Below are positions 53,227-62,862 of a stretch of 64,000 bases of DNA, piece after piece. The DNA lies in contig CAIZFE010000098.1 of the NCBI GenBank assembly GCA_903932145.1, positions 62,001 to 126,000 of the forward strand, written 5' to 3'. Position numbers and translations under genes: made by a program. Under the pieces are notes generated by a model, which saw only the letters and a program-made list of their open reading frames with translations, did not search any database and was not told where the DNA came from. This stretch comes from an uncultured Rhodopila sp. (lineage in GTDB: Bacteria; Pseudomonadota; Alphaproteobacteria; Acetobacterales; Acetobacteraceae). Every line of letters begins with the position of its first letter. The stretch's first letter is position 1.

Positions 53227-55281
53227 ATGCCCAATCTGTCTCGCCCCCATCTTTCGCGCAGGGGCCTTCTGGCCACGCTTGCCGCCAGCCCGGTCGCCAT
53301 GGCCTTGCTGACCGAGGCCGCTCGCGCCGCCGATTTGGCCGCCTCCGGTCTGGTCGGGGAATTGCAGGGCCCGACCATGATCACCGACCCGGCGAAATGG
53401 CCGACAAAATTCCAGGAAGCCCCGATGCTGGCCGAACGGGTCAAGGCCGGCAAGCTGCCGCCGGTCGCCGAACGCATCCCGGCCGAACCAATGGTATGGC
53501 AGCCGCTGAACGAAACCGGCAAATACGGCGGCACCTGGCGCCGCGCCTTCACCGGCCCCGGCGACGTGGAAAACGCCAACCGCATCAATGCGTCCGATAA
53601 GTGCTTCTTCTGGAGCGCCGATGGCAGCAAGATCGTCCCTTGCGTCGCCAAGGCGTACGAACTCAGCGACGACGGCAAGACCTACACGATGCACCTGCGC
53701 AAGGGCATGAAATGGTCCGACGGGTCCCCGTTCACCGCCGATGATTTCGTGTTCTGGTTTGAGGATATCTACGGCAACAAGGAGATCGTTCCGACGCCAA
53801 CGACGGACATGAGCCCGCAGGGCAAGCCGGGCCGTATCGTCAAGGTCGATGAGGTCACGGTTCGCTTCGAATTCGACGTGCCGTACTATCTGTTTGAGGA
53901 AATGATGGCCGGCGACACCCTGATCGGTGGCGGCCAGTCGGTAAGGCAGTCACAAAAACTCAGCTTCGGCGCGTATTCCCCCGGTCATTACCTGAAGCAG
54001 TTCCTGCCGAAATATTCCTCGCTGGAGGAAGTCAACGCCCGCGCCAAGAAAGAGGGTTTCGAGAATTGGCTGCAGATGCTGCACTTCAAGAAGGATTGGT
54101 CGCTGAATACGGAACTGCCGACGCTGGGTCCGTGGAAGACCGTCCAATCCATCAACAATCCCATTTGGCTGCTGGAGCGCAATCCGTTCTATTATGCGAT
54201 TGATACCGCGGGCAATCAGCTTCCCTACATGGACAAGGTGCAGTTGACGCTCGGCGAAAACCTGGAGGTCATCAATCTGCGTGCCATGGCCGGCGATTAT
54301 GACGAACAGGAACGCCACATCGACATCAGCAAGCTGCCGGTGCTGTTGGATAACCAGGATAAGGGCAACTACAAAGTCCATCTGGACCTGGGGTTTGCCG
54401 GCTCCGACTTCATCCTGCAGATCAACCAGAGCTACAAGGCCGACCCTGAAATTCGTAAATGGCTGACCAATGCGGATTTCCGCCGAGCGCTGTCGTTGGG
54501 TATCGACCGGGATCAGTTGAACGACACGTTCTGGCTCGGCGTCGGAACCCCTGGATCGCCTGTCCCCGGTGAATCGATGCCGCAGAATCCCGGGCCGGAA
54601 TGGCGCAAGAAATGGTCCGTGCTGGATGTCAGGCAAGCCAATGCCATGCTGGACAAGATCGGTCTGGCGAAGAAGGACAGCGCCGGCTTTCGCGTCCGCA
54701 CCGATAATGGGGAGCGGCTGCGCATCCAGATCGTGGCCATTCAGGCGTTCATGCCGTTTCCGAAGATGTCGGAAATGGTCGGCGATCAGTGGCAGAAGAT
54801 CGGCATTCAGGCCGACGTGCGCGAGATGGAACGCAACCTGGCGACAACCCGGGTGCGCAACAACGAGACGCATATTTACACCTGGAACAATGGCGGCACC
54901 GAACTGCTGTACCTGTTCCCGCGTCACGCCATCCCGGTCGATCCGACCGAGGCGTATATGGGACCGGAATACGCAAATTATTACGCCTCCGGCGGCACCC
55001 AAGGTATGAAGCCGGACGACCCGAACATTCTGCGCATATGGGAGCTGTTCACCGAGGCCGCCGGCCTGAAAGCCGAGGGCCGCAACCATAATGCGCAGGA
55101 GATCTGGAAAATCCTGGCCGATCAGCAATACGGCATCGGCACAGTCGGGCAATCACCCGCCGGCCTGGGTGTACGTCTGGTCAGTAACAAACTCGGGAAT
55201 ATCGCCTCGCGCGTCTGCAATGCCCAGCATTGCCGCACGCCGGGCAATTCGCATGCCGAAACCTGGTATTTCAAAGCCTGA
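53227..55281 (+). CDS. peptide-type ABC transporter substrate-binding protein
   Basis: A 684-residue family-5 binding protein with a Tat signal (SRRGLLATLAASPVAMAL, ending ARA). Family features include the KYGGTWRRAF start of the lobe, LSDDGKTYTMHLRKGMKWSD, the DFRRALSLGIDRDQLN helix, and SPAGLGVRLVSNKLGN near the end. It is larger than DppA/OppA, similar to those for longer or modified peptides. Its stop overlaps the first permease start (TGATG). Confidence 0.9.
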   Translation: MPNLSRPHLSRRGLLATLAASPVAMALLTEAARAADLAASGLVGELQGPTMITDPAKWPTKFQEAPMLAERVKAGKLPPVAERIPAEPMVWQPLNETGKYGGTWRRAFTGPGDVENANRINASDKCFFWSADGSKIVPCVAKAYELSDDGKTYTMHLRKGMKWSDGSPFTADDFVFWFEDIYGNKEIVPTPTTDMSPQGKPGRIVKVDEVTVRFEFDVPYYLFEEMMAGDTLIGGGQSVRQSQKLSFGAYSPGHYLKQFLPKYSSLEEVNARAKKEGFENWLQMLHFKKDWSLNTELPTLGPWKTVQSINNPIWLLERNPFYYAIDTAGNQLPYMDKVQLTLGENLEVINLRAMAGDYDEQERHIDISKLPVLLDNQDKGNYKVHLDLGFAGSDFILQINQSYKADPEIRKWLTNADFRRALSLGIDRDQLNDTFWLGVGTPGSPVPGESMPQNPGPEWRKKWSVLDVRQANAMLDKIGLAKKDSAGFRVRTDNGERLRIQIVAIQAFMPFPKMSEMVGDQWQKIGIQADVREMERNLATTRVRNNETHIYTWNNGGTELLYLFPRHAIPVDPTEAYMGPEYANYYASGGTQGMKPDDPNILRIWELFTEAAGLKAEGRNHNAQEIWKILADQQYGIGTVGQSPAGLGVRLVSNKLGNIASRVCNAQHCRTPGNSHAETWYFKA

Positions 55282-56273
55282 TGCTGGCCTATCTCGTCCG
55301 GCGCGTGGGTTTGGCGGTGATCACCATATGGGCGATCACCATCGTCACCTTCATCATCCTGCAGTTGCCACCGGGCGACTTCGTGGACGCCTATGTGGCG
55401 CAAGCGTCCGCCATGGGCACCGCGATTTCGGCCGGGGAGGCCGCGGCGTTGCGCCACGCCTATGGCCTGGATCAGTCGGTCTGGGTGCAGTATTACAAGT
55501 GGATGGCGCACATCGTGCACGGTGAGTTCGGCCAGTCGTTCGAATATGGCCGGCCGGTGACCGAGGTGATTGGCGACAGATTGTGGCTGACGATTTTGCT
55601 GTCGATCGGCGCGATCATCGTCACATGGGGGCTGGCGCTGCCGATCGGGATTTACTCGGCGGTGCGGCAATACTCGATCGGCGACTACATCTTCACGTTT
55701 ATCGGATTTGTCGGGTTGGCGGTCCCGAATTTTCTGCTGGCTCTGATCATCATGTATGTCGGCCTGCGGGTCTTCAACGTCAGCGTCGGCGGTCTGTTTT
55801 CGTCGGAGTTCCAGTTGGCGCCCTGGTCGTGGGCGAAGGTCTGGGATCTGGCCGGGCATTTACCGGTTCCGATGCTGATCCTGGCCCTGGCCGGCACCGC
55901 GCAATTGGTACGAATCATGCGCGCCAACCTGCTGGACGAACTGCGTCGCCCCTACGTCGTGACGGCCCGAGCGCGCGGGCTGTCCGAACGGCGGGTGATC
56001 ATGAAATACCCTGTGCGGGCGGCGCTGAATCCGTTCGCCTCTACGATCGGCTATCTGTTGCCGTACACCGTGTCCGGTAGCGTGATTATTTCCGTCGTGC
56101 TGAGCCTGCCGACGGTCGGGCCGCTGTTGCTGCATTCGCTGATCTCCCAGGACATGCTGCTGGGATCGACCATTATCCTGATGCTGGGCGTATTGACCGT
56201 GTTCGGCACCTTATTGTCCGACCTGCTGCTGATGTGGATCGATCCCCGCATCCGGCTGGGGCAGCTCAAATGA
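55281..56273 (+). CDS. ABC transporter permease, DppB/OppB type
   Basis: A 330-residue permease. The first helix is AYLVRRVGLAVITIWAITI, then VTFIILQLPPGDFV. The central part has LLSIGAIIVTWGLALPIGIY and the EAA loop TARARGLSERRVIMKYPVRA. About six membrane helices. Part of a five-gene importer with 1-8 nt overlaps. Confidence 0.92.
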   Translation: MLAYLVRRVGLAVITIWAITIVTFIILQLPPGDFVDAYVAQASAMGTAISAGEAAALRHAYGLDQSVWVQYYKWMAHIVHGEFGQSFEYGRPVTEVIGDRLWLTILLSIGAIIVTWGLALPIGIYSAVRQYSIGDYIFTFIGFVGLAVPNFLLALIIMYVGLRVFNVSVGGLFSSEFQLAPWSWAKVWDLAGHLPVPMLILALAGTAQLVRIMRANLLDELRRPYVVTARARGLSERRVIMKYPVRAALNPFASTIGYLLPYTVSGSVIISVVLSLPTVGPLLLHSLISQDMLLGSTIILMLGVLTVFGTLLSDLLLMWIDPRIRLGQLK

Positions 56274-57376
56274 GCGCCACGACAGCCGAGAATAAGGTTG
56301 CGGTCGCATCGCAACGGCAATTGATCTGGTGGCGCTTTCGCAAACACAAACTGGCCCTGGTCAGCGCGTTCATCGTGGCGGCATTCTATCTGGTGGCGAT
56401 GTTCGCCGATACGATCGCCTATACAGAGCCGTTCGATACCCAATCCGCCCGCAGCTACATCCCGCCGCAGCCGATCACCTGGTTCGACGCGGACGGACAT
56501 TTTCATCCGACGGTCAACGCGCTGAAAGGCAAGCGCGACCCGCGCACGTTCAAGCTGTCGTATGCGCCCGACCCCGGCGAAACGCGCGACCTGGTCTTGT
56601 TCGGTCACGGCTATGAGTATCGCCTGTTCGGCCTGATTCCGACCGACATCCACCTGCTGGGTGTGTCCAACAGCCGTCCACAGGATGCACTTTTCCTGCT
56701 CGGCACCGACCAGCTTGGCCGGGATGTGTTTTCGCGGTTGGTCCTGGCAAGCCGTACATCGCTGACCATCGGTCTGGTCGGTGTCGTGATGTCCCTGGTG
56801 TTGGGCGTTCTGTTGGGCGGCATATCCGGCCTGTACGGCGGTTGGATCGACGTCGTCATCCAGCGCGTCATCGAAATCTTGCGATCCATTCCGACCATTC
56901 CGTTGTGGATGGGCCTCGCCGCGGCGGTGCCGAACAGTTGGACACCGCAACAGGTTTATTTCGTGATCACGCTGATTATCAGCCTGATCGGCTGGACCGA
57001 ACTCGCCCGGGTGGTCCGGGGCCGCTTCCTGGCGCTTCGAGAGGAAGACTTCATTACCGCCGCCGAACTGGCCGGCGCGTCACAAATGAGGATCATCTTC
57101 AAGCACATGGTCCCCAGCTTCCTGTCGCACATCATCGCCGCCGTCAGTCTGGCGTTGCCGGCGATGATCATCAGTGAAACGACCCTGTCATTCCTCGGGC
57201 TGGGTTTGCGGCCGCCGGCGATTTCCTGGGGCGTGCTGTTGCAAGACGCGCAGAATCTGCAAACCCTCGCCCTGGCCCCGTGGCTGCTGGTGGTCGCCCT
57301 TCCGGTGATCGTCGTCATCCTCGCCTTCAACTTCCTCGGCGACGGCCTGAGAGACGCGGCAGATCCCTATGGCTGA
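56270..57376 (+). CDS. ABC transporter permease, DppC/OppC type
   Basis: A 368-residue permease. An N-terminal region with one helix (VSAFIVAAFYLVAMFADTIA) is followed by a large periplasmic stretch (about 50-140) typical of OppC-type subunits of this class, then FLLGTDQLGRDVFSRLVLAS and five more helices with the EAA loop ITAAELAGASQMRIIFKHMV. Its ATG overlaps the previous stop (ATGA). Confidence 0.92.
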   Translation: MSATTAENKVAVASQRQLIWWRFRKHKLALVSAFIVAAFYLVAMFADTIAYTEPFDTQSARSYIPPQPITWFDADGHFHPTVNALKGKRDPRTFKLSYAPDPGETRDLVLFGHGYEYRLFGLIPTDIHLLGVSNSRPQDALFLLGTDQLGRDVFSRLVLASRTSLTIGLVGVVMSLVLGVLLGGISGLYGGWIDVVIQRVIEILRSIPTIPLWMGLAAAVPNSWTPQQVYFVITLIISLIGWTELARVVRGRFLALREEDFITAAELAGASQMRIIFKHMVPSFLSHIIAAVSLALPAMIISETTLSFLGLGLRPPAISWGVLLQDAQNLQTLALAPWLLVVALPVIVVILAFNFLGDGLRDAADPYG

Positions 57377-58373
57377 TGAACCCATCTTGAGCGTGCGCGA
57401 CCTGCACACGCATTTCTTCGCCGATGAGGGCGTGGTGCGCGCCGTCGATGGCACATCGTTCGACCTGCACAGCGGTCGAACGTTGGGGATTGTCGGCGAG
57501 TCCGGCTGCGGCAAGAGCGTCACCGCGAAGTCTATCTTGCGTATTGTCGAGCGTCCCGGCCGCATTGTCAGCGGTCAGATCATGCTGCGGCGACAAAATG
57601 GATCGACCGTAGACCTGACGACGCTGCCCACCGACGGGCGCGAGATGCGCAGTATTCGCGGCGGCGAGATCGGGCTGGTGTTCCAGGAACCGATGAGTTC
57701 GCTGTCGGCCTTCCACACCATCGGTAACCAACTGATGGAAGGCATCCGTCTGCATAAAGACCTGAGCAAGCGGGCGATCCGCGAGCAGGCGATCGAACTG
57801 CTCAACATGGTGGGCATCCCCCGCCCGGCGCAACGGATCGATTCGTATTCGTTCGAACTCTCCGGCGGCCTGCGTCAACGTGTCATGATTGCAATGGCGT
57901 TGGCGGCCGAACCGCGTGTGCTGATCGCCGACGAACCCACGACCGCGCTGGATGTGACGACGCAGGCGCAGATTCTCGATCTGATCCGCCGTTTGCAGCA
58001 GGAGCGCGACCTGGCGGTGATGCTGATCACCCACGACATGGGGGTGATCGCCGAGATGGCGGACGACGTGGTCGTCATGTACCTCGGCAAGGAAGTCGAA
58101 AAAGGCCCGGTGGACGAGATTTTCCACGCGCCACGGCATCCTTATACACAATCCCTGCTGCGCTCGATCCCCAGCGTTCTGGCCGAACCGAGATCGCGTC
58201 TGGCAACGATTACCGGATCGATACCGCATCCATTTGCCCGGCCCGGCGGTTGTCCGTTCCACCCGCGCTGTCCGGATCGCCATGACGTCTGCGAAATCAT
58301 CGTGCCGGCTGAAGTCGTGATCGGCGAGAACCACGTCACTGCCTGCCATCTTTACACCAAGGTGCCGGCATGA
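57369..58373 (+). CDS. ABC transporter ATPase, DppD/OppD type
   Basis: A 334-residue ATPase. Walker A is GESGCGKSV, the Q-loop [10 protein letters not shown], the signature [15 protein letters not shown], Walker [14 protein letters not shown] and the switch His [11 protein letters not shown]. The C-terminal region has [14 protein letters not shown], which holds Cys residues typical of the Fe-S-like domain of OppD/DppD. It overlaps the permease by 8 nt. Confidence 0.93.
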   Translation: MADEPILSVRDLHTHFFADEGVVRAVDGTSFDLHSGRTLGIVGESGCGKSVTAKSILRIVERPGRIVSGQIMLRRQNGSTVDLTTLPTDGREMRSIRGGEIGLVFQEPMSSLSAFHTIGNQLMEGIRLHKDLSKRAIREQAIELLNMVGIPRPAQRIDSYSFELSGGLRQRVMIAMALAAEPRVLIADEPTTALDVTTQAQILDLIRRLQQERDLAVMLITHDMGVIAEMADDVVVMYLGKEVEKGPVDEIFHAPRHPYTQSLLRSIPSVLAEPRSRLATITGSIPHPFARPGGCPFHPRCPDRHDVCEIIVPAEVVIGENHVTACHLYTKVPA

Positions 58374-59377
58374 CGGTTCTCGACGTCCGACACTTGCGGA
58401 AGCATTTTCCCTTGCGACGGGGTCTGCTTGGTCGCACGGCCGGCTACGTGAAGGCTGTGGATGACGTTTCGTTTTCGATCGAAGCGGGGGAGACGTTGTC
58501 GCTGGTCGGCGAATCCGGCTGCGGCAAAACCACGACGTCTCGCTGTATCCTGCGCGCGATCAGACCGTCCAGCGGCGAAATTCTGTTTCGCACCGGAACC
58601 GGCGAGCAGGTTGACGTGGCGCCGCTGGAGAAGAAACAACTGCGGCCGCTGCGGCGGCAAATGCAGATGATTTTTCAGGATCCGTTTTCTTCGCTGAACC
58701 CGCGCATGACGATTTCCGAAATCATCGGCGAGCCGATGCTGGTGAACGGGATGACCGACACCACGATACGCAACAAACGCGTCGCGGACCTGCTGGAGTT
58801 GGTGCAACTTCCCAGTGCCTATCTCAATCGCTTCCCACACGCGTTCTCCGGCGGCCAACGTCAGCGCATCGGCATCGCCCGTGCCCTGGCGCTGAACCCG
58901 TCGCTGATTGTGGCGGATGAACCGGTGTCGGCGCTGGACGTTTCGGTGCAGGCGCAGATCGTCAATCTGATGCTGGACCTGCAGGACCGGCTCGGTCTCG
59001 CCTACTTGTTTGTCGCGCACGACCTTTCTGTGGTGAAACATGTCAGTCACCGCGTGGCGGTGATGTATGTCGGCCGCATTGTCGAAATCGCGCCGACGAC
59101 GGGTCTCTTCAACACGCCGCGGCATCCGTACACCGAGGCGCTGCTGTCCGCCGTGCCGGTGCCCGATCCTCGCCGCAGAGCGCAACGCATCGTGCTGGAG
59201 GGGGATGTGGCGGATCCGTCCAATCCGCCGTCCGGCTGCCATTTTCACCCGCGTTGCCAATACGCGACGGACCAATGCCGGATCGAAACGCCGGCGTTGC
59301 GCGAAATCGCCCCCGGCCACAGTGTGCGCTGCCTGCGGGCAGAGGAATTGTCGCTCGTGGGCGTTCCGGCCGCGTAG
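58370..59377 (+). CDS. ABC transporter ATPase, DppF/OppF type
   Basis: A 335-residue ATPase. Walker [11 protein letters not shown]-loop [15 protein letters not shown], signature [15 protein letters not shown], Walker [14 protein letters not shown] and switch His [10 protein letters not shown]. The C-terminal Cys domain is [15 protein letters not shown]. It overlaps the DppD-type gene (ATGA). It is last in the transporter operon. Confidence 0.93.
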   Translation: MTVLDVRHLRKHFPLRRGLLGRTAGYVKAVDDVSFSIEAGETLSLVGESGCGKTTTSRCILRAIRPSSGEILFRTGTGEQVDVAPLEKKQLRPLRRQMQMIFQDPFSSLNPRMTISEIIGEPMLVNGMTDTTIRNKRVADLLELVQLPSAYLNRFPHAFSGGQRQRIGIARALALNPSLIVADEPVSALDVSVQAQIVNLMLDLQDRLGLAYLFVAHDLSVVKHVSHRVAVMYVGRIVEIAPTTGLFNTPRHPYTEALLSAVPVPDPRRRAQRIVLEGDVADPSNPPSGCHFHPRCQYATDQCRIETPALREIAPGHSVRCLRAEELSLVGVPAA

Positions 59378-59417
59378 CCAGCTTGCGCCGTTCGGCGCGC
59401 CATGCCAGGGTCCATGA

Positions 59418-60587
59418 ATGGCGCGCCCGGAAGACATCCCCCAGCCGACCCGCGATGTGGTTTTGAACCTGCCGTGCCCGGCGTTCGACACAACGCCCTT
59501 CGTCGCCGGCCCACCGCTATCGCAACGACGCATCGCGATCGTGACCAGCGCCGCCCTGATCGTCCGCGGCGACAAGCCGTTCGCATTCGGCTCCGGCGAG
59601 GCTCGTTTTATACCCGCTGACACCGCACCCGGCGATTTGTTGCTCAGTCATGTCTCGATCAACTTCGATCGCGCCGGCTGGCAGCGTGACATCAACGTCG
59701 TGTATCCGATCGACCGGCTGCGGGACCTCGCCGCGCTCGGCGAAATCGGCGGCGTGGCGGACACGCATTACACGGTCATGGGGTCCACCGACCCGGCCGC
59801 GATGGACGCGGCGGTGGACCAGATAGTGGGGCAGTTGAAGCAGGAGCGGATCGATTCCGTCCTGCTCACACCTGTCTGACCGCTTTGCACGCGCGCCGTG
59901 TGCGCGCTTTCACACAAGCTTGAAGAACGCGGTTTCTCGACGGTGGCGATAGCCAGCGCGCGGGGGCAGGCCGAGAAAACCCGCCCGCCGCGTGCCCTGT
60001 GGACCCCGGCCATGCTGGGACGCCCGGTGTGCGAGCCGTCGGACCCGGCGTTCCAATTGCGCGTTCTGCGGATGGCGCTGGCGTTGCTGGAACGAACGGA
60101 TGGACCGGTCATCCTGGAAGACTTCCCGGATGATCCGCCGGGCTGGTTGGACAACCCGGACTGGACCGCGCCGGTCACAGACCCGTCCACAGCCTTCGCT
60201 GCGGAACTGCGTGCCATTCTACCACTCTGGGAAACCGCACAGGCGCGGTTTGGCCGAACATCGGTCGGGTTGAGTTTTCAGGCTCCGTCGGCATGGCCTG
60301 ACTTCGCCGCCGCCATCCTGGCCGGAGAACTGCAGGTGGTGCCGCAATTGGACACCACCGCGCTGTCGGTGCGCTTCCTGTGCGACGACATCAAGGCGCT
60401 GTATGGCGAGGCCGCGCAGGCTGTCGGGCCAGCTCCATCCGCCAAACAGGTGGACACCTGGTTCTGGCGGCACACGGCGGCCGGCGCACTGCTACAGGCA
60501 TTGCGTCGCACGGCGATGGACAGCGAGAACAACGCACTGAAAACCGTCGGCGGCCGGTTTTTTGTGCCGACGCCTTGGGTTGCATAG
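59418..60587 (+). CDS. GrdB/PrdB-related selenoprotein B family reductase, in-frame UGA
   Basis: Two frames, 59418-59879 and 59898-60587, are one reading frame divided only by a TGA at 59877-59879. Read through, it gives 389 residues with Sec at 154 in the motif U-P-L-C-T-R, which matches the U-x-x-C-T-R redox motif of glycine/betaine/sarcosine/D-proline reductase selenoprotein B. The strand before it (ERIDSVLLTPV) and the helix after (SHKLEERGFSTVAI) fit that family, as do RIAIVTSAALIV near residue 40 and the HVSINFDRAGWQRDINVVYP block. A hairpin follows the TGA (see next entry). The UGA is best read as selenocysteine. It follows the peptide transporter operon by 40 nt. No selA, selB, selC or selD gene is in the window. 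Confidence 0.8.
59877..59907 (+). promoter_or_regulatory. candidate bacterial SECIS hairpin
   Basis: After the UGA come 11 nt, then a hairpin: GCGCGC (59891-59896), loop CGTGT (59897-59901), GCGCGC (59902-59907). The spacing and the 17 nt size match the minimal upper stem-loop known for E. coli fdhF, and the loop has G then U in its apex. A bulged U as in fdhF is not present. This is a by-eye fold. Confidence 0.6.
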
Positions 60588-60639
60588 GCGACCTGTTTAC
60601 GGCGTCAATAAGACGAACAGGTAACGAGGACCCGTCCCG

Positions 60640-61080
60640 ATGAAGTCCGTGTTCGGCCTGTTGCTTTGCCTGTGGGCGTGTCCAGCCCTCGCACAAATGA
60701 CCCCCGTCGGTTTGTGGAAAACCATTGATGATGCAACCGGCCGGGAAAAAGGTCTGGTGCGGATCGTCGATGAGAACGGTGTGTTGTCCGGCCGGATCGA
60801 GGGCACCCTCGGCCCCAACCCGCCCGAACGCCGTATCTGCGACCTGTGTTCGGATGACCGGAAGAATAAACCGCTGTTGGGAATGACCATTCTGCGCGGT
60901 GTGCGGGCGTCCGCGGACGAAACCGGTCAATGGGACGGCGGCGACATCCTGGATCCGGATTCCGGCAAGGTTTACCGGGTTCGCCTGCGCCCGAAAAATG
61001 GCGGCAAGCAACTGGAGGTTCGAGGTTACATGGGCATTTCGCTGCTGGGCCGCACGCAAACCTGGATACGCGCCGAATGA
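60640..61080 (+). CDS. secreted DUF2147 protein
   Basis: A 146-residue protein with signal peptide (VFGLLLCLWACPALAQ). The DUF2147 domain follows: PVGLWKTIDDATGREKGLVR, then PLLGMTILRGV, DPDSGKVYRVRLRP, and LEVRGYMGISLLGRTQTW. Periplasmic, unknown function; usually linked to membrane stress or envelope lipids only by context. Confidence 0.85.
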   Translation: MKSVFGLLLCLWACPALAQMTPVGLWKTIDDATGREKGLVRIVDENGVLSGRIEGTLGPNPPERRICDLCSDDRKNKPLLGMTILRGVRASADETGQWDGGDILDPDSGKVYRVRLRPKNGGKQLEVRGYMGISLLGRTQTWIRAE

Positions 61081-61137
61081 TCCAAGGTTGGCGCGTCGCT
61101 CTGGGTTTGGCTATCCTGTCCGGAACGGAGGACCTCG

Positions 61138-61698
61138 ATGAACGCACTTGACCTGATGCTCAGCCGTGAATCGGCATTGAAACTCGTATCACCTGGCCCC
61201 TCAGCCGAGGAACTGGATCAGATGTTCGCGACCGCAGTGCGGGCACCGGATCACGGCCGGCTACGGCCGTGGCGGTTTGTGGTCATCAACGAGGACCGGC
61301 GGGCAGCGTTCGGCGACCTGATGGCGGACTCGTTGCGACGTCGCGACCCGGCGGCGACCGAACCGGCGTTGCAGCGGGAGCGGGACAAGGCGTTTCGGTC
61401 GCCGGTGATCGTCGTGGTCGCGGCCAAGGTGAAACGCGGCTTGCCCATTCCGGAGATCGAACAGATCGCCTCCGCGTCGGCGGCGGCGCAGACGATCATG
61501 TTAGCGGCGCCCGCGTTGGGCTTTGGCGCGGTCTGGAAGACCGGCGCTCCAGCCTATGACCCGGCGGTGAAGCTGGCGTTGGGACTGGCCGCCGAGGACG
61601 ACATCATTGGTTTTCTGTATATCGGCACGCGAGCCGGCGGTTCGTCGCCGATCCCACGTCCTGAGGCGAAGGATTTCGTGACCACCTGGGCGGGATAG
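61138..61698 (+). CDS. nitroreductase family protein (YdjA-like)
   Basis: A 186-residue FMN-binding nitroreductase of the short YdjA type: AVRAPDHGRLRPWRFVV gives the FMN phosphate-binding Arg set, then ASAAAQTIMLAAPALGFGAVWKTG with the second FMN loop, and DIIGFLYIGT near the end. Probably dimeric; the substrate is unknown. A terminator follows. Confidence 0.88.
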   Translation: MNALDLMLSRESALKLVSPGPSAEELDQMFATAVRAPDHGRLRPWRFVVINEDRRAAFGDLMADSLRRRDPAATEPALQRERDKAFRSPVIVVVAAKVKRGLPIPEIEQIASASAAAQTIMLAAPALGFGAVWKTGAPAYDPAVKLALGLAAEDDIIGFLYIGTRAGGSSPIPRPEAKDFVTTWAG

Positions 61699-61780
61699 CG
61701 GGTGGCGGCACCGATTTCGCGACCGTTTACGTCAATGCCGTTCGTCCAGTCAACGCAGAATAATTAATCATCAGTACAAT

Positions 61781-61814
61781 ACACCGGTTCAATAGATCTC
61801 TATTGAATCGGTGT
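61781..61814. terminator. bidirectional terminator hairpin
   Basis: ACACCGGTTCAATA and TATTGAATCGGTGT pair with one mismatch around the loop GATCTC, followed by GTTTAT. It lies between the convergent nitroreductase and VOC genes. Confidence 0.75.
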
Positions 61815-61831
61815 GTTTATTGACTATCGGA

Positions 61832-62359
61832 TCACACAGCTTCCGCCATCTGATTCGCTTCGATCTTGCGGCGGGCAGCCTCACGCCGCTCATCGAACTT
61901 GGCCAAACGCCGATGCGGGTTCGGGTGCGTTTCGTTCTCGGCTTCACCCGGGCGTTTCTGGGAACCGGCCCAGCCGTGCGCGGCGATGTCGAAGATGATG
62001 CCGGACAGGTCGGTGTGCTTGACCTCATACCCGTCGGGGTTGTTCGGATCGCCCATGATCCATTTCCCGCCCGCGGCCCGCGCCTGTTTGCCGGACACGA
62101 TGATGTCGTCCACCCAGAAACCGATATGGTGAATGCCGACGAAATCGACGCCAGTGCCTTGCGCGGCTTCCTCGTCCTTGAAATGCAGGATCGCGAGATT
62201 GACAACGCCGTCGGTCAGGAACACGCCTTCGGCCAGCGGGCCATCAAGTTCGGCCACCTCCTCCAGGCCGACGGTGGCTTTGTAGTATTCGGCGGTCTCC
62301 CACGGATCGGCGACGCTGAGTGCGACGTGGCGGAGATATCCTTTGCTCTTGACAGTCAT
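61832..62359 (-). CDS. VOC/glyoxalase-fold protein
   Basis: A 175-residue vicinal-oxygen-chelate protein. RHVALSVADPWETAEYY gives the first metal His, GIHHIGFWVDD a second His, and DPNNPDGYEVKHTDLSG the final Glu-containing strand (YEVKH). One domain pair; the tail is charged. It could be a dioxygenase, isomerase or resistance protein. The ATG at 62359 is used because the conserved fold begins there; the upstream frame is open to 62491. Confidence 0.85.
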   Translation of the reverse strand: MTVKSKGYLRHVALSVADPWETAEYYKATVGLEEVAELDGPLAEGVFLTDGVVNLAILHFKDEEAAQGTGVDFVGIHHIGFWVDDIIVSGKQARAAGGKWIMGDPNNPDGYEVKHTDLSGIIFDIAAHGWAGSQKRPGEAENETHPNPHRRLAKFDERREAARRKIEANQMAEAV

Positions 62360-62595
62360 GGCTTGGCTCCCTCGGTTATTGTGGTGGAGGGAGTGTGACT
62401 CCGGGTTGCGCAAAAGCGCAAGTTTTGCGGAGCATATCCCATGCCCGAACGCGGCATCGCAATACCCGCTTCTTCCCGGGTAGTTCATCATGTCCGGATG
62501 GCGGATTGGCGATAACCGAAGCAGGTTTGCTGTCCAATGACCAATAAGATGGCCAGCGTAAACGATTTGTTAATACATTACGGTCAATATGAAGA

Positions 62596-62620
62596 AGCCG
62601 GCGGGATTTCCCCGCCGACT
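62596..62620 (+). other. hairpin before the 26-codon ORF
   Basis: GGCGGG and CCCGCC pair around ATTTC or so, in CCGGCGGGATTTCCCCGCCG, ending just 14-20 nt before the GGAGG of the small ORF. The spacing suggests an RNA element that could hide or expose that ribosome-binding site. Confidence 0.5.
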
Positions 62621-62639
62621 TTAACACCCGGAGGTCGCT

Positions 62640-62720
62640 ATGTTTCAACCAGACGACTTCCTGGCGCTAATGATGGTGATCGTGATCATAAAAGTCAAGA
62701 TAATCATCAGAAAACGTTAG
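62640..62720 (+). CDS. 26-residue hydrophobic peptide ORF
   Basis: MFQPDDFLALMMVIVIIKVK then IIIRKR: a short acidic start, a run of Met/Val/Ile that can span a membrane, and a basic end. GGAGG stands 6 nt before the ATG, an excellent site. A hairpin precedes it and another follows the stop (GGGTCGGTCC/GGGCCGGCCC, about 62729-62757). The nearest downstream gene is on the opposite strand, so it is not a leader of a neighbour. It could be a type I toxin-like or small membrane protein. Confidence 0.5.
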   Translation: MFQPDDFLALMMVIVIIKVKIIIRKR

Positions 62721-62862
62721 GGGAGCGGGTCGGTCCTTCAGGAGGGGCCGGCCCACCCCGGGTGCCCGATGCCTCCAGCTTATGCCGGGGCGAACGGTAG
62801 CTCGCCCTGTGTCGCGTGCTTCCTGACAGACCGGCGCAAAACGCCGATCCGTTCGAAGGCTT

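Noticed and set aside
59418-60587. two separate genes or a pseudogene at the UGA
   Set aside because: No frame shift, family motif U-x-x-C-T-R exactly at the stop, and a SECIS-like hairpin after it favour selenocysteine; a pseudogene remains the fallback if no sel genes exist.
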